Positions 1-8,034 are shown, counted from the first letter of the stretch. The stretch: 15,805 nt of DNA from an uncultured Bacteroides sp. (GCA_905198575.1 CAJKDC010000069.1:1-15805); one strand, 5' to 3'. Translations and numbers: made by a program. Notes: a model not told the origin generated them from the letters alone.

Positions 1-1346
1 CACGCCATAACGAGGTAGCACCCAACCAGTTTGAGCTGGCTCCTATCTTCGAAGAGTGCAACCTGGCTGTCGACCACAATATGCTCATCATGTCGCTCAT
101 GCGAAAAATAGCCCGTACACACGGATTCCGTGTATTGCTGCACGAAAAACCGTTTAAGGGTGTGAACGGTTCGGGAAAACACAATAACTGGTCGCTGGGT
201 ACTGATACCGGTATCCTGCTGATGGCTCCTGGAAAAACGGCTGAAGAAAACCTGCGTTTCATCACGTTCGTAGTCAACACACTGATGGCTGTCTACCGCC
301 ACAACGGTCTGCTGAAAGCATCCATCATGAGTGCTACCAATGCACACCGTCTGGGCGCCAACGAGGCACCTCCTGCCATCATCTCGTCTTTCCTGGGCAG
401 ACAATTGAGCAAGGTGCTGGACCACATGGAAGACAGCTCAACAGACGAACTGATTTCTTTGGGCGGCAAACACGGCATGAAACTCGATATTCCGCAAATT
501 CCGGAACTGCTGATTGACAATACCGACCGCAACCGTACATCACCTTTTGCCTTCACCGGAAACCGCTTTGAATTCCGTGCCGTAGGTTCGGAAGCAAACT
601 GTGCCAGTGCCATGATTGCCCTGAATACGGCAGTAGCCGAACAGCTTATTCTGTTTAAGCAAGATGTAGATGCCCTGATTGAAAAAGGGGAACCCAAGAT
701 TTCGGCTATCATCCAGGTAATACGGAAATACATCAAACTGTGCAAACCTATCCGCTTCGACGGAAATGGCTACAGCGATGAATGGAAAGAAGAGGCAAAA
801 CGCCGTGGTCTGGACTGTGAAACAAGTTGTCCGGTTATCTTCGACCGTTACCTGACTCCGGAAAGTATCAAGATGTTCGAATCGACCGGTGTAATGACTC
901 AAAAAGAGCTGGAAGCCCGCAACGAGGTAAAATGGGAAACCTACACCAAGAAAATCCAGATAGAGGCCCGCGTACTGGGCGATTTGGTGATGAACCATAT
1001 CGTGCCCGTAGCAATCGAGTACCAGACCAAGCTTATCGACAATGTTTATAAGATGAAAGGACTTTTCCCTGCTGAAGAAGCAGAAAAGCTTTCATCGGAA
1101 AACATGGCCATCATCCGGAAGATTTCGGAACATACCATCTACATCAAGGAACATGTGGATGCCATGATTGAAGCCAGAAAGCAGGCCAACAAGATTGAAA
1201 ACGAGCGTGAGAAAGCAATTGCCTACCACGACAACATCTCGCCTATGCTGGAAGAAATCCGTTATCACATCGACAAGCTGGAACTGATTGTGGACGACCA
1301 GATGTGGACACTGCCCAAATACAGAGAATTGTTATTTATAAGATAA
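1..1346 (+). CDS. glnN: Glutamine synthetase type III, C-terminal part (5' truncated by the window edge)
   Basis: Glutamine synthetase makes glutamine from glutamate, ammonia and ATP in the cytoplasm; type III is the large form common in Bacteroidales. The frame is open from base 3 and gives about 447 residues against roughly 730 for the family, so about the C-terminal 60% is present. It opens in the conserved block RHNEVAPNQFELAPIFE. The internal ATG at 81 lies inside this block and is not the start. The glutamate/ATP-site motif NGSGKHNN is encoded near 165-188 and a conserved arginine motif, FEFRAVGSEAN, near 568-600. The last 150 or so residues are charged and helical, as in the type III C-terminal extension. 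An intrinsic terminator follows 41 bp after the stop, so the gene ends its transcript here. The identification is firm; the upstream regulatory region lies outside the window. Confidence 0.95.
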   Translation, partial: RHNEVAPNQFELAPIFEECNLAVDHNMLIMSLMRKIARTHGFRVLLHEKPFKGVNGSGKHNNWSLGTDTGILLMAPGKTAEENLRFITFVVNTLMAVYRHNGLLKASIMSATNAHRLGANEAPPAIISSFLGRQLSKVLDHMEDSSTDELISLGGKHGMKLDIPQIPELLIDNTDRNRTSPFAFTGNRFEFRAVGSEANCASAMIALNTAVAEQLILFKQDVDALIEKGEPKISAIIQVIRKYIKLCKPIRFDGNGYSDEWKEEAKRRGLDCETSCPVIFDRYLTPESIKMFESTGVMTQKELEARNEVKWETYTKKIQIEARVLGDLVMNHIVPVAIEYQTKLIDNVYKMKGLFPAEEAEKLSSENMAIIRKISEHTIYIKEHVDAMIEARKQANKIENEREKAIAYHDNISPMLEEIRYHIDKLELIVDDQMWTLPKYRELLFIR

Positions 1347-1387
1347 AGATAAAAGATTCTATTTGTTTATTGAATGTCTGTTTATGC

Positions 1388-1436
1388 GAGCTCGGATCGT
1401 TGTGAAAACAATCCGGGCTCATTTTTTACTTTTTTA
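1388..1436 (+). terminator. Intrinsic terminator after glnN
   Basis: A 10-bp stem pairs GAGCTCGGAT (1388-1397) with ATCCGGGCTC (1411-1420), with one G-T wobble. The inner TGT/ACA can close on a GAAA tetraloop, leaving a 3-nt bulge. Runs of T follow at 1422-1427 and 1431-1436. It separates glnN from the downstream epimerase promoter. Confidence 0.88.
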
Positions 1437-1468
1437 CCCATATACGGCAAATCCTATTTATTAATTAT

Positions 1469-1476
1469 TAACTTTG
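1469..1476 (+). promoter_or_regulatory. Bacteroidetes -7 promoter element for the epimerase gene
   Basis: TAACTTTG matches the Bacteroidetes -7 consensus TAnnTTTG exactly. It lies between the glnN terminator and the ATG at 1537, which would give a leader of about 50-55 nt. I do not see a good TTTG -33 element at the expected distance. The call rests on the -7 match and on position. Confidence 0.55.
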
Positions 1477-1536
1477 CCATAGCTTATGCTATCCGAGTAA
1501 AAAAGCCAAAGAATCAAACACTAAACAAATATAAAA

Positions 1537-2409
1537 ATGAAGACACTTTCAAACGATTTCATTACTATCCAGATATCCGACCATGGTGCGGAACTGACCA
1601 GTATAGTAGCTAACGACAAAGAGTATTTGTGGCAGGCAGACCCGAAATTCTGGGGACGCCACTCTCCGGTGCTTTTCCCGCAGGTAGGACGCGTATGGAA
1701 CAATGTTTACCGCCACGAAGGAAAAGAATACCAGTTGGGGCAACACGGATTTGCCCGCGACCGCGATTTCCAGCTGACATACGAAGAAGACAATGCCGTA
1801 ATCTATGCACTTGAGAGCGATGAAGAAAGCTTGAAAGTATATCCTTTCCCGTTCATTCTGCAAATAGGTTACCGCCTGATTGGAAAGAAGATAGAAGTAA
1901 TGTGGGAGGTTGAGAATACCGGCGACAAGGATATGTATTTTCAGATAGGTGCACATCCGGCTTTTTACTTTCCCGATTTTAACCTGAATACAAAAGAACG
2001 CTGCTTCTTTGCATTCGATACCCAAAACGATCTGGAATATATCTCACCGGCAGAAAAAGGATGTGTATCGCCTACACGCCACACGCTTCACCTGACTGAA
2101 GGCGTAATGCCTGTAGACACGCATACATTCGACTGTGACACTTACATCTTCGACAACAGCCAGCTGAAAAAAGTAACCCTGCTGGACAAACAAAAGAAAC
2201 CGTGTCTGAGTGTAGAATTTACAGCCCCGCTGGTTGCACTATGGGCTCCTACTGTAGCACATCCGGATGTGCCTTTCGTTTGCATTGAGCCGTGGTACGG
2301 ACGCTGCGACCAGGTTGGCTACAAGGGTGAACTGAAAGACAGAGAATGGATGCAGCATCTGGAACCCGGAAAGACTTTCCGCACCAGCTACAACATCATT
2401 ATCGAATAA
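1537..2409 (+). CDS. Aldose 1-epimerase family protein (LacX/GalM-like mutarotase)
   Basis: Cytoplasmic galactose-mutarotase-fold enzyme of 290 residues that should interconvert the alpha and beta anomers of an aldose or aldose phosphate. Three conserved motifs hold the expected catalytic residues: QHGFAR with His70, GAHPAF with His140 (general acid in GalM) and CIEPW with Glu251 (general base). The short length, the N-terminal HGAEL motif and the WGRHSPVLFP segment fit the LacX-like branch better than classical GalM (about 340 residues). No signal peptide is seen. The gene has its own -7 element and is flanked by terminators on both sides, so it is probably monocistronic. The exact sugar substrate cannot be read from the sequence, and no sugar-utilisation genes lie beside it. 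Confidence 0.9.
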   Translation: MKTLSNDFITIQISDHGAELTSIVANDKEYLWQADPKFWGRHSPVLFPQVGRVWNNVYRHEGKEYQLGQHGFARDRDFQLTYEEDNAVIYALESDEESLKVYPFPFILQIGYRLIGKKIEVMWEVENTGDKDMYFQIGAHPAFYFPDFNLNTKERCFFAFDTQNDLEYISPAEKGCVSPTRHTLHLTEGVMPVDTHTFDCDTYIFDNSQLKKVTLLDKQKKPCLSVEFTAPLVALWAPTVAHPDVPFVCIEPWYGRCDQVGYKGELKDREWMQHLEPGKTFRTSYNIIIE

Positions 2410-2428
2410 ACGGAATCAGGACATCATT

Positions 2429-2459
2429 CGGGGGCTATCATAAAGCTGTAGCCATCCCG
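2429..2459 (+). other. Short hairpin ahead of the convergent terminator
   Basis: CGGG-GGCTA (2429-2437) pairs with TAGCC-AT-CCCG (2449-2459), giving 9 bp with a 2-nt bulge and an 11-nt loop. No T-tract follows. It sits 20 bp after the epimerase stop and may protect the 3' end or assist termination. Confidence 0.45.
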
Positions 2460-2469
2460 CTGAAAATAA

Positions 2470-2507
2470 TAAGAGCTGTATCGTCATAGGGTGCGATACA
2501 GCTCTTA
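2470..2507. terminator. Bidirectional terminator between convergent genes
   Basis: A perfect 14-bp stem pairs TAAGAGCTGTATCG (2470-2483) with CGATACAGCTCTTA (2494-2507) around a 10-nt loop. It lies between the epimerase stop (2409) and the stop of the minus-strand hydrolase (2527). The flanks are only moderately T-rich on each strand (AATCATTTA on plus, TTATTTTCA on minus), so efficiency in either direction is uncertain. The symmetry and location fit a shared terminator. Confidence 0.75.
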
Positions 2508-2526
2508 ATCATTTATGGAATATAAT

Positions 2527-4422
2527 TTACTTTAATACCGGCAAAACGACACGCGAAGCAGCTCCTTTCTGATGATAAATCTTGATATGCTGTTTCATCT
2601 CGAAATCATCTTCAGTACAAGTGTACGTGTTGATGAACTTTTGAGGATTACGGTCGATGATAGGGAACCATGAACTCTGAATCTGAATCATCAGCCGATG
2701 CCCCGGCATAAACGTATGGGCTACATCGTATAAAGTATAGTTTACGGGAGTCAGCTTGCCCGGCTCGAATGCTTTCGGGTGCTCAAAGCTTTCACGATAG
2801 CGTCCGCGGAACAGTTCACCGCGTACCATCATCTGGTAGCCAGCCATCGGATAGTTACCGTTCTTCAAATATTCTGCCGCTTCCTTCGGCTGTTTGTAGT
2901 TATCCGGATACACATCAATCACCTTCACCATAAAGTCGGCATCCGTACTGCTCAACTCTGTCATCAGTTCTACCTGAACAGGGCCTGCAAGAGTAAGCGG
3001 TTCCTCCAACGGTTCGGTCATAAACGTAATCACATCCGGACGGGCTGTAGCAAAGCGCTGGTCGTCAATCATATATTCTTTTGTACGATACGTAGTAGGA
3101 TTTCCGGTATAAGGGACAGGGTGTTCCATATCCGATACATACTCTGTATACGAAGCTGCTTCCTGCGGTTCGGTTTCAGAAACAGAACCGTCGGCATGCA
3201 AATAGAAAGGTGTTTCCACCATCTTATCCGAAGGCCACTGGTCGTAAGTTTTCCAGGAATTTTCACCCGAATAGAATACATTTACCTTATGCGAAGGTTT
3301 TTCTCCCTTACCTTCCAGGTAATAACGGAAGAATGGATATTCGATTTCGTCCATATAATAGGCAGATGTGCTTTCGCCAAAGTAAACGTTGCCGAATCCC
3401 TGGAATCCGCGTACGGTCCAAGCACCATGCCACCAGGGACCGAAAGCCAGATACAGTTCTGTATCGGGCGACTGCTTACGGATGGCCTGATACAGATTCC
3501 ATGCTCCGTAGCAATCCTCCGAGTCGTAAAGTCCGCCTACAACCAGCATTGCAGGTTTCAGATTATAGCAGGAAGTACGTGCATCGCGTTCCTGCCAGAA
3601 GCTGTCGAAATTAGGATGTGTCTTAATCAGATTCCACAATGTTTCTCCTTCATCATTCACCAAATCATCGGCATTTTTGAAAGTACCCAGACGCAAGAAG
3701 TCTGTATAAACATCAGTCTTCACAATCTGGTCCATCACACCTTTTCCCATCCATTTTCCTTCCAGGTACGGCAGGAAGTTGGTTGTCTGCAAAAAGGTAA
3801 ATGCCCCGTTATGGTGGCGGTCGTCACCCCTGAACCAGTCGGTTACAGGTCCCTGCGGCGATACAGCCTTCAGTGCCGGATGTCCGCATGAAGCAGTCAT
3901 GGTTGCATAAAAGCCGTCGTAGCTAATACCCCACGTTCCTACGGCACCGTTGTTATGGGTATTTTTAATCAGCCATTCAATGGTATCATACGTATCGGTA
4001 GCCTCATCGATATCTTTCTTGGACTTTTTGTTTTTGTTAAGCGGACGCACCTGCACAAACGTGCCTTCGCTTTTATGTCTTCCGCGCACATCCTGATACA
4101 CGATAATATACTTGTTATCGATGTAGTTTTTGAGCGAGCTGCGCAAGCCCCGTTTCAGTGTCTGTCCGTAAGGAGCACATGAGTACGGAGAACGGTGCAT
4201 CAAGATAGGGTGACGCGAACTGTTGTCTTTAGGCTCGTACACAGCCGTATAAAGTTTAACTCCGTCGCGCATCGGAATCATGACCTCACGCTTGGTATAG
4301 ATTTTCTTCAATGCCAGCTCTACGCTGTCCTCCTGCTGTACGACTTTCTTTGCCAGGGCTTCTGCACACCCGAAAGCCGTAAGCAACATCATTACAAATA
4401 AAAGTTTTCCTCTTGTCTTCAT
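2527..4422 (-). CDS. Secreted CocE/NonD (S15) family hydrolase, probable alpha-amino-acid ester hydrolase
   Basis: A 631-residue serine hydrolase. An N-terminal signal (about residues 1-24) ends in AEALA before KKV; Cys19 in AFGC is a poor lipobox, so a periplasmic enzyme is likelier than a lipoprotein. The alpha/beta-hydrolase domain (about 46-345) holds nucleophile Ser167 in GTWGISYDG, Asp300 in GGLYDSED and His332 in GPWWHG; Tyr80 in RSPY is the likely oxyanion-hole residue. The jelly-roll C-terminal domain spans about 365-625. Acidic residues at Asp200/Asp201 (GDDRHHNG) and Glu302-Asp303 sit at the spacing of the carboxylate cluster that binds the substrate amino group in alpha-amino-acid ester hydrolases. 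This separates it from cocaine esterase or a plain X-Pro peptidase. It is last in the minus-strand run, 36 bp after the EamA gene. A weak -7-like TAAATTTA (4448-4455) could give it its own transcript. The fold is firm; the substrate class is inferred. Confidence 0.88.
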   Translation of the reverse strand: MKTRGKLLFVMMLLTAFGCAEALAKKVVQQEDSVELALKKIYTKREVMIPMRDGVKLYTAVYEPKDNSSRHPILMHRSPYSCAPYGQTLKRGLRSSLKNYIDNKYIIVYQDVRGRHKSEGTFVQVRPLNKNKKSKKDIDEATDTYDTIEWLIKNTHNNGAVGTWGISYDGFYATMTASCGHPALKAVSPQGPVTDWFRGDDRHHNGAFTFLQTTNFLPYLEGKWMGKGVMDQIVKTDVYTDFLRLGTFKNADDLVNDEGETLWNLIKTHPNFDSFWQERDARTSCYNLKPAMLVVGGLYDSEDCYGAWNLYQAIRKQSPDTELYLAFGPWWHGAWTVRGFQGFGNVYFGESTSAYYMDEIEYPFFRYYLEGKGEKPSHKVNVFYSGENSWKTYDQWPSDKMVETPFYLHADGSVSETEPQEAASYTEYVSDMEHPVPYTGNPTTYRTKEYMIDDQRFATARPDVITFMTEPLEEPLTLAGPVQVELMTELSSTDADFMVKVIDVYPDNYKQPKEAAEYLKNGNYPMAGYQMMVRGELFRGRYRESFEHPKAFEPGKLTPVNYTLYDVAHTFMPGHRLMIQIQSSWFPIIDRNPQKFINTYTCTEDDFEMKQHIKIYHQKGAASRVVLPVLK

Positions 4423-4458
4423 AATATTACTTGTGAATTCTTAGTTTTAAATTTATTC

Positions 4459-5358
4459 TCATCGGCTTCCCAGGTATAAGAAGAACATACCTATCATAAC
4501 CAGTATCAAGTCGACCACCTTGCTCTTGAGATTCTTTTCCCTGAAAAGCATAGCCGCACACAGGAAAGAGACAATCACACTACCTCTACGTACCATAGAT
4601 ACAATGGAAATCATAGAACCGGGCAAGCTCAATGCATAGAAGTATACGAAATCGGCAGCCGAAAGGAATATGGATATACATATAATACACCAGTCCCACC
4701 GGAAAGGTGTCGTAGCCTTGCGCTTGGGCCACCACAACAACATCAACACACTTCCCATAATAAACAGCTGGTAAATATTATACCAGGACTGAACTACCAT
4801 ACGGTCGAATCTTGCCATCAGAAACTTATCATACAAGCCACTTACTGCCCCCAGAAATGCGGCCAGTACGATGCAAAATATCCATTTATTATGTCTGAAA
4901 TCAATTCCTTCCTTTCGTCCGGAACGGCTTAGCATAAAAAAAGACACAATGGCCAAAGTTACACCGACCCACTGATACAAGTTAAGGCGTTCACCAAAGA
5001 CCAGCATAGCTCCCACAAGCGTCATCACCGGACGCGTTGCATTAATCGGGCCAACAATCGTGAGCGGCAGATGTTTCATACCGAAATATCCCAAGACCCA
5101 TGATGAAAGCACGATAAACGATTTTACCAGAATAAAACGATGCACTTCCCAACCGGCAGCAGGTACATAGAACATAGAACCTTGCAACCACTCCGGCTTA
5201 CATGCAGAAATCAATATAAACGGTAAAAAGATGAGACTCGAAAACAGTGTATTAAGTCCCAGAACAGGAAGGACTGCATTGTCTTTCAATGATTTCTTCT
5301 TGAAAACATCATAAAATCCCAACAAAGCAGCCGACAAAAAAGCCAATAATAACCACAT
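4459..5358 (-). CDS. EamA-family (drug/metabolite transporter superfamily) membrane transporter
   Basis: An inner-membrane protein of 299 residues with about ten hydrophobic segments (roughly 2-17, 34-52, 76-94, 100-122, 127-144, 158-178, 190-210, 224-243, 250-272, 280-297). These form two EamA repeats, about 2-144 and 158-297. The duplication is still visible: LLGFYDVFKKKSL in the first half corresponds to VSGLYDKFLMARF in the second. The segment GPINATRP followed by LVFGERLN is the usual conserved end of the first repeat, and AAMLFREKN its counterpart in the second. Members mostly export or import small metabolites such as amino acids or nucleotides; the substrate cannot be deduced. It lies 46 bp after truA and 36 bp before the hydrolase on the same strand, so co-transcription is likely. 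The start is supported by AAGGA 4 nt upstream of the ATG. Confidence 0.9.
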   Translation of the reverse strand: MWLLLAFLSAALLGFYDVFKKKSLKDNAVLPVLGLNTLFSSLIFLPFILISACKPEWLQGSMFYVPAAGWEVHRFILVKSFIVLSSWVLGYFGMKHLPLTIVGPINATRPVMTLVGAMLVFGERLNLYQWVGVTLAIVSFFMLSRSGRKEGIDFRHNKWIFCIVLAAFLGAVSGLYDKFLMARFDRMVVQSWYNIYQLFIMGSVLMLLWWPKRKATTPFRWDWCIICISIFLSAADFVYFYALSLPGSMISIVSMVRRGSVIVSFLCAAMLFREKNLKSKVVDLILVMIGMFFLYLGSR

Positions 5359-5404
5359 AATTTCCTTAAAATGCTTTTATTAAAAAATATGCCCTGCAAA
5401 AACA

Positions 5405-6160
5405 CTATTCTGCAACAAAAATATCCTCAGGGTAGCCTACATCTACCAGAAACAGCGCATGGCCAGGTGCCGATGTACCTGCCGCGCAACGGTTTTTCCG
5501 ATTAATAATATCGCGAAAACCATCGACCGATAGCTTGCCTCTTCCCACCTCAATTAAAGTACCGACTATGGCCCGCACCATATTTCTGAGGAAACGGTCG
5601 GCCTGAATCGTAAACACCCATTCCTGAGGTCCTTCCTGTTTCCAGCGGGCATGCATAATCTTGCAATTGTTTGTCTTTACATCTGTGTGCAGTTTACTGA
5701 AGCTTGTAAAGTCAATAAACTCAAACAAGACTTCGGCCGCTTTATTCATCGCTTCAAAATCCAATGGCTGAAAAATTCTCCAGGCATAACTCCGGTGGAA
5801 CGGATCCTTACGCAGGGTAATGTGATACTGATATTTTCGGTAAGTTGCATCAAAACGGGCGTGAGCCTCCGCACGCACTCTGCGAACTTCGTGTACAGCA
5901 ATATCGGGAGGCAACATACGGTTCATTTTATCAGTCAGTCTTGCACAGTCCAGCAAGTCCGGAACTTCAAAATGAGCAACCATCCTGCTGGCATGCACAC
6001 CTGCATCTGTCCGGCCAGCCCCTACGACCTCAATCGGCTGACGAAAGAAAGTCGTCAAAACTTTCTGCAATTCCTCCTGTACACTTATACCGTTAGGCTG
6101 TATCTGCCAACCATGATAATTGGCACCATCATAGGCAAAATAAACGAAATATCTAAACAT
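5405..6160 (-). CDS. truA: tRNA pseudouridine(38-40) synthase TruA
   Basis: Converts uridine to pseudouridine at positions 38-40 of the tRNA anticodon arm. At 251 residues it is close to E. coli TruA (270). The N-terminal YFAYDGANYHGWQ block is typical. The catalytic aspartate is Asp52 in GAGRTDAGVHA, and the RNA-binding FSKLHTD and later RFLRNMVRAIVGTL motifs are present. The ATG at 6160 lies 15 bp after the stop of the upstream lipoprotein gene, which suggests one transcript. The EamA transporter follows 46 bp later. No missing residue or frame disruption is seen. Confidence 0.97.
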   Translation of the reverse strand: MFRYFVYFAYDGANYHGWQIQPNGISVQEELQKVLTTFFRQPIEVVGAGRTDAGVHASRMVAHFEVPDLLDCARLTDKMNRMLPPDIAVHEVRRVRAEAHARFDATYRKYQYHITLRKDPFHRSYAWRIFQPLDFEAMNKAAEVLFEFIDFTSFSKLHTDVKTNNCKIMHARWKQEGPQEWVFTIQADRFLRNMVRAIVGTLIEVGRGKLSVDGFRDIINRKNRCAAGTSAPGHALFLVDVGYPEDIFVAE

Positions 6161-6175
6161 ACGGGATACAGCTTT

Positions 6176-6838
6176 TTATCTGGCAGTGATGTGGAAACAT
6201 CCCTGACGCAACTCATATTTCACATAACACTTACCGTCTTTCTTCAAATCACGCAAAACTTCAGAAAGTACCAGCTTCAAAGTATCGGCACTTACATCCT
6301 GCATCGGACGTCCATCCGGGTCTTCTACTTTCCGAAAACGTTTCCAACTGACATCAAAGGTCGTACCATAAGCGTGGCATGAATTGCTTGAGGCATTACT
6401 GTTGGAACGACGCAAACGCTTGACGTCACGCTGTGTACGCAAGACAGATGTTACAATGATTTTATTAGGATTCAAGCCCTTGTAATCCAGTGAATCCAAA
6501 AAGACGGCCCCCAGTGTATCGAGCAATTCACTGGCCTTCGGTACCAGGAAAGGAATAGAATGTGTAAGCGAATCCACATCATACCACTCGCACTCCTTTA
6601 TTTCGACCAAACGGTCTCCCAATTCGACAGCCTCTTCACGCGAAGCCAACGGACGGATACCGTTTTTCTTGGCCGCTACCAGCTGTACATTATTCAGGTC
6701 ATTGAAACTACGTTTGTAACTGATTACCCCGCGAATGTTATGAGGGTTATTCATTTTCATCGACATATCCTTTTCCTTACATCCGAAAAATATACAAACG
6801 GACGAAAAAACTAACAAAAATCTACAAAACCGTAACAT
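6176..6838 (-). CDS. Putative lipoprotein, DUF5715-like, with an M15-peptidase-like C-terminal motif
   Basis: A 220-residue protein with a hydrophobic N-terminus ending in IFFGC (Cys20) followed by charged KEKD, which suggests a lipoprotein signal and envelope location. The recognisable part is C-terminal: VTSVLRTQRD (about 129-138), then SNSCHAYGTTFDVSW with His155 and Asp162, then KYELRQGCFHIT with Glu209 and His216. This order (S-R-x-Q, then S-x-H-x(6)-D, then E-x(6)-H) resembles the zinc-binding pattern of M15 D-Ala-D-Ala carboxypeptidases and VanY-type enzymes. The protein may therefore bind zinc and act on peptidoglycan peptides; this is inference from motif spacing. I recall the Bacteroides family as DUF5715, but the name is from memory. 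It is first in the minus-strand unit, with a -7 element 28 bp upstream, and is 15 bp from truA. Confidence 0.8.
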   Translation of the reverse strand: MLRFCRFLLVFSSVCIFFGCKEKDMSMKMNNPHNIRGVISYKRSFNDLNNVQLVAAKKNGIRPLASREEAVELGDRLVEIKECEWYDVDSLTHSIPFLVPKASELLDTLGAVFLDSLDYKGLNPNKIIVTSVLRTQRDVKRLRRSNSNASSNSCHAYGTTFDVSWKRFRKVEDPDGRPMQDVSADTLKLVLSEVLRDLKKDGKCYVKYELRQGCFHITAR

Positions 6839-6865
6839 ATTTTCTACACATATTTATTCGAGGCA

Positions 6866-6873
6866 CAAAGATA
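6866..6873 (-). promoter_or_regulatory. -7 promoter element for the minus-strand operon
   Basis: Read on the minus strand this is TATCTTTG, an exact match to TAnnTTTG. It ends 28 bp before the lipoprotein ATG at 6838, giving a leader of about 20 nt. The -33 region is T-rich without a clear TTTG. It would drive the lipoprotein, truA, EamA and hydrolase genes. Confidence 0.55.
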
Positions 6874-6967
6874 GTGAAATAAAGTGAAAAAGAAAGATAA
6901 CATAAAAAACTTACGTCTAAAGTCAAAAGAATAAGTCCAAATTAGAGAATAAATCCAAAGGAATCAC

Positions 6968-6975
6968 TAAATTTG
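6968..6975 (+). promoter_or_regulatory. -7 promoter element for phoH
   Basis: TAAATTTG matches TAnnTTTG exactly and lies 49 bp before the phoH ATG at 7024, giving a leader of roughly 40 nt. No convincing -33 TTTG is seen. With the element at 6866-6873 it makes the 185-bp gap 6839-7023 a divergent promoter region; I see no further structure in that gap. Confidence 0.55.
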
Positions 6976-7023
6976 CAAAACAGTTGAATAAAAATTGAGG
7001 GAGAATAGATTAAAGCTGACTGA

Positions 7024-8034
7024 ATGATAGAAAAGCATATTGTTTTAGAAGACACTGATCCGGTAATATTTTATGGTGTAAACAACACCAATATACAGAT
7101 GATAAAAGCGTTGTTCCCAAAACTACGCATCGTTGCCCGCGGGAACGTTATCAAAGTGATGGGCGACGAAGAAGAAATGTGCGCCTTCGAGGATGCTGTA
7201 ACGGCACTTGAGAAGCACTGCGTAAAGTACAATTCACTGGATGAGGAAACCATCCTTGACATTGTAAAAGGCAACAAGACACAAGCCGAAAACTCAGGCA
7301 ACGTCATCGTTTTCAGTGTAACAGGAAAACCCATTACTCCTCGTAGCAGCAATCAGCTGAAGCTGGTAAAAGAATTCGATAAGAACGATATGATTTTTGC
7401 CATCGGACCTGCCGGTTCCGGCAAAACATACACAGCCATTGCCTTGGCTGTACGCGCTCTGAAAAACAAGGAGATAAAAAAAATCATCCTCAGCCGTCCT
7501 GCAGTGGAGGCAGGCGAAAAGCTGGGTTTCCTTCCGGGAGACATGAAAGAAAAAATAGACCCCTACCTGCAACCGTTGTACGACGCCCTGCAAGACATGA
7601 TTCCAGCTGCCAAGCTGAAAGAATACATGGACCTGAACATCATACAAATCGCACCGCTGGCTTTTATGCGCGGCCGTACACTGAACGATGCTGTAGTGAT
7701 ATTGGATGAGGCTCAGAACACAACCTCCCAACAAATCAAAATGTTTCTCACCCGTATGGGTATGAACACCAAGATGATTATTACCGGTGATATGACCCAG
7801 ATTGACTTGCCCAGCTCTCAGACTTCAGGTCTGGTACAGGCATTGCATATCCTGAAGGGAGTAAAAGGTATCAGTTTCATCGAGCTGAACAAAAAGGATA
7901 TCGTCCGTCACAAACTGGTGACACGTATCGTCGAAGCCTATGAAAAATTCGATGAATCGCATAAAGAAGAACGAATGCAGAAAAAAGCTGCCGCCGCTTC
8001 TAAAGATGACGGGAAAAAAGATATCGCCCAATAA
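7024..8034 (+). CDS. phoH: PhoH family ATPase (YbeZ-like)
   Basis: A cytoplasmic P-loop ATPase of 336 residues, a typical length. An N-terminal small domain (about 1-105) resembles the KH-like region of YbeZ proteins. The PhoH domain holds Walker A GPAGSGKT (128-135), the family block SRPAVEAGEKLGFLPGD (157-173), Walker B VVILDEAQN (224-232) and ITGDMTQIDLP (253-263). The C-terminal tail after about residue 312 is lysine- and alanine-rich and probably disordered. PhoH/YbeZ proteins are linked to RNA metabolism and, with the endonuclease YbeY, to rRNA maturation; no ybeY is present here. The gene has its own -7 element and is followed by purC after 42 bp, so the two may share a transcript. Confidence 0.95.
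   Translation: MIEKHIVLEDTDPVIFYGVNNTNIQMIKALFPKLRIVARGNVIKVMGDEEEMCAFEDAVTALEKHCVKYNSLDEETILDIVKGNKTQAENSGNVIVFSVTGKPITPRSSNQLKLVKEFDKNDMIFAIGPAGSGKTYTAIALAVRALKNKEIKKIILSRPAVEAGEKLGFLPGDMKEKIDPYLQPLYDALQDMIPAAKLKEYMDLNIIQIAPLAFMRGRTLNDAVVILDEAQNTTSQQIKMFLTRMGMNTKMIITGDMTQIDLPSSQTSGLVQALHILKGVKGISFIELNKKDIVRHKLVTRIVEAYEKFDESHKEERMQKKAAAASKDDGKKDIAQ

Noticed and set aside
1374..1613. A 79-codon plus-strand frame after glnN
   Set aside because: It begins just before the terminator stem, reads through it and overlaps the epimerase start in another frame; no sign of a real protein.
2779..3891. A 370-codon open frame on the plus strand opposite the S15-type hydrolase
   Set aside because: It lies wholly antisense to a gene with clear catalytic motifs. 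Its translation is rich in Cys, His, Arg and Ile in the way typical of a codon-phase shadow, and no domain is recognisable.
5651..6382. A 243-codon plus-strand frame across truA and the lipoprotein gene
   Set aside because: It is antisense to two genes, one of them (truA) unmistakable, with no recognisable motif and no promoter-like element before it.
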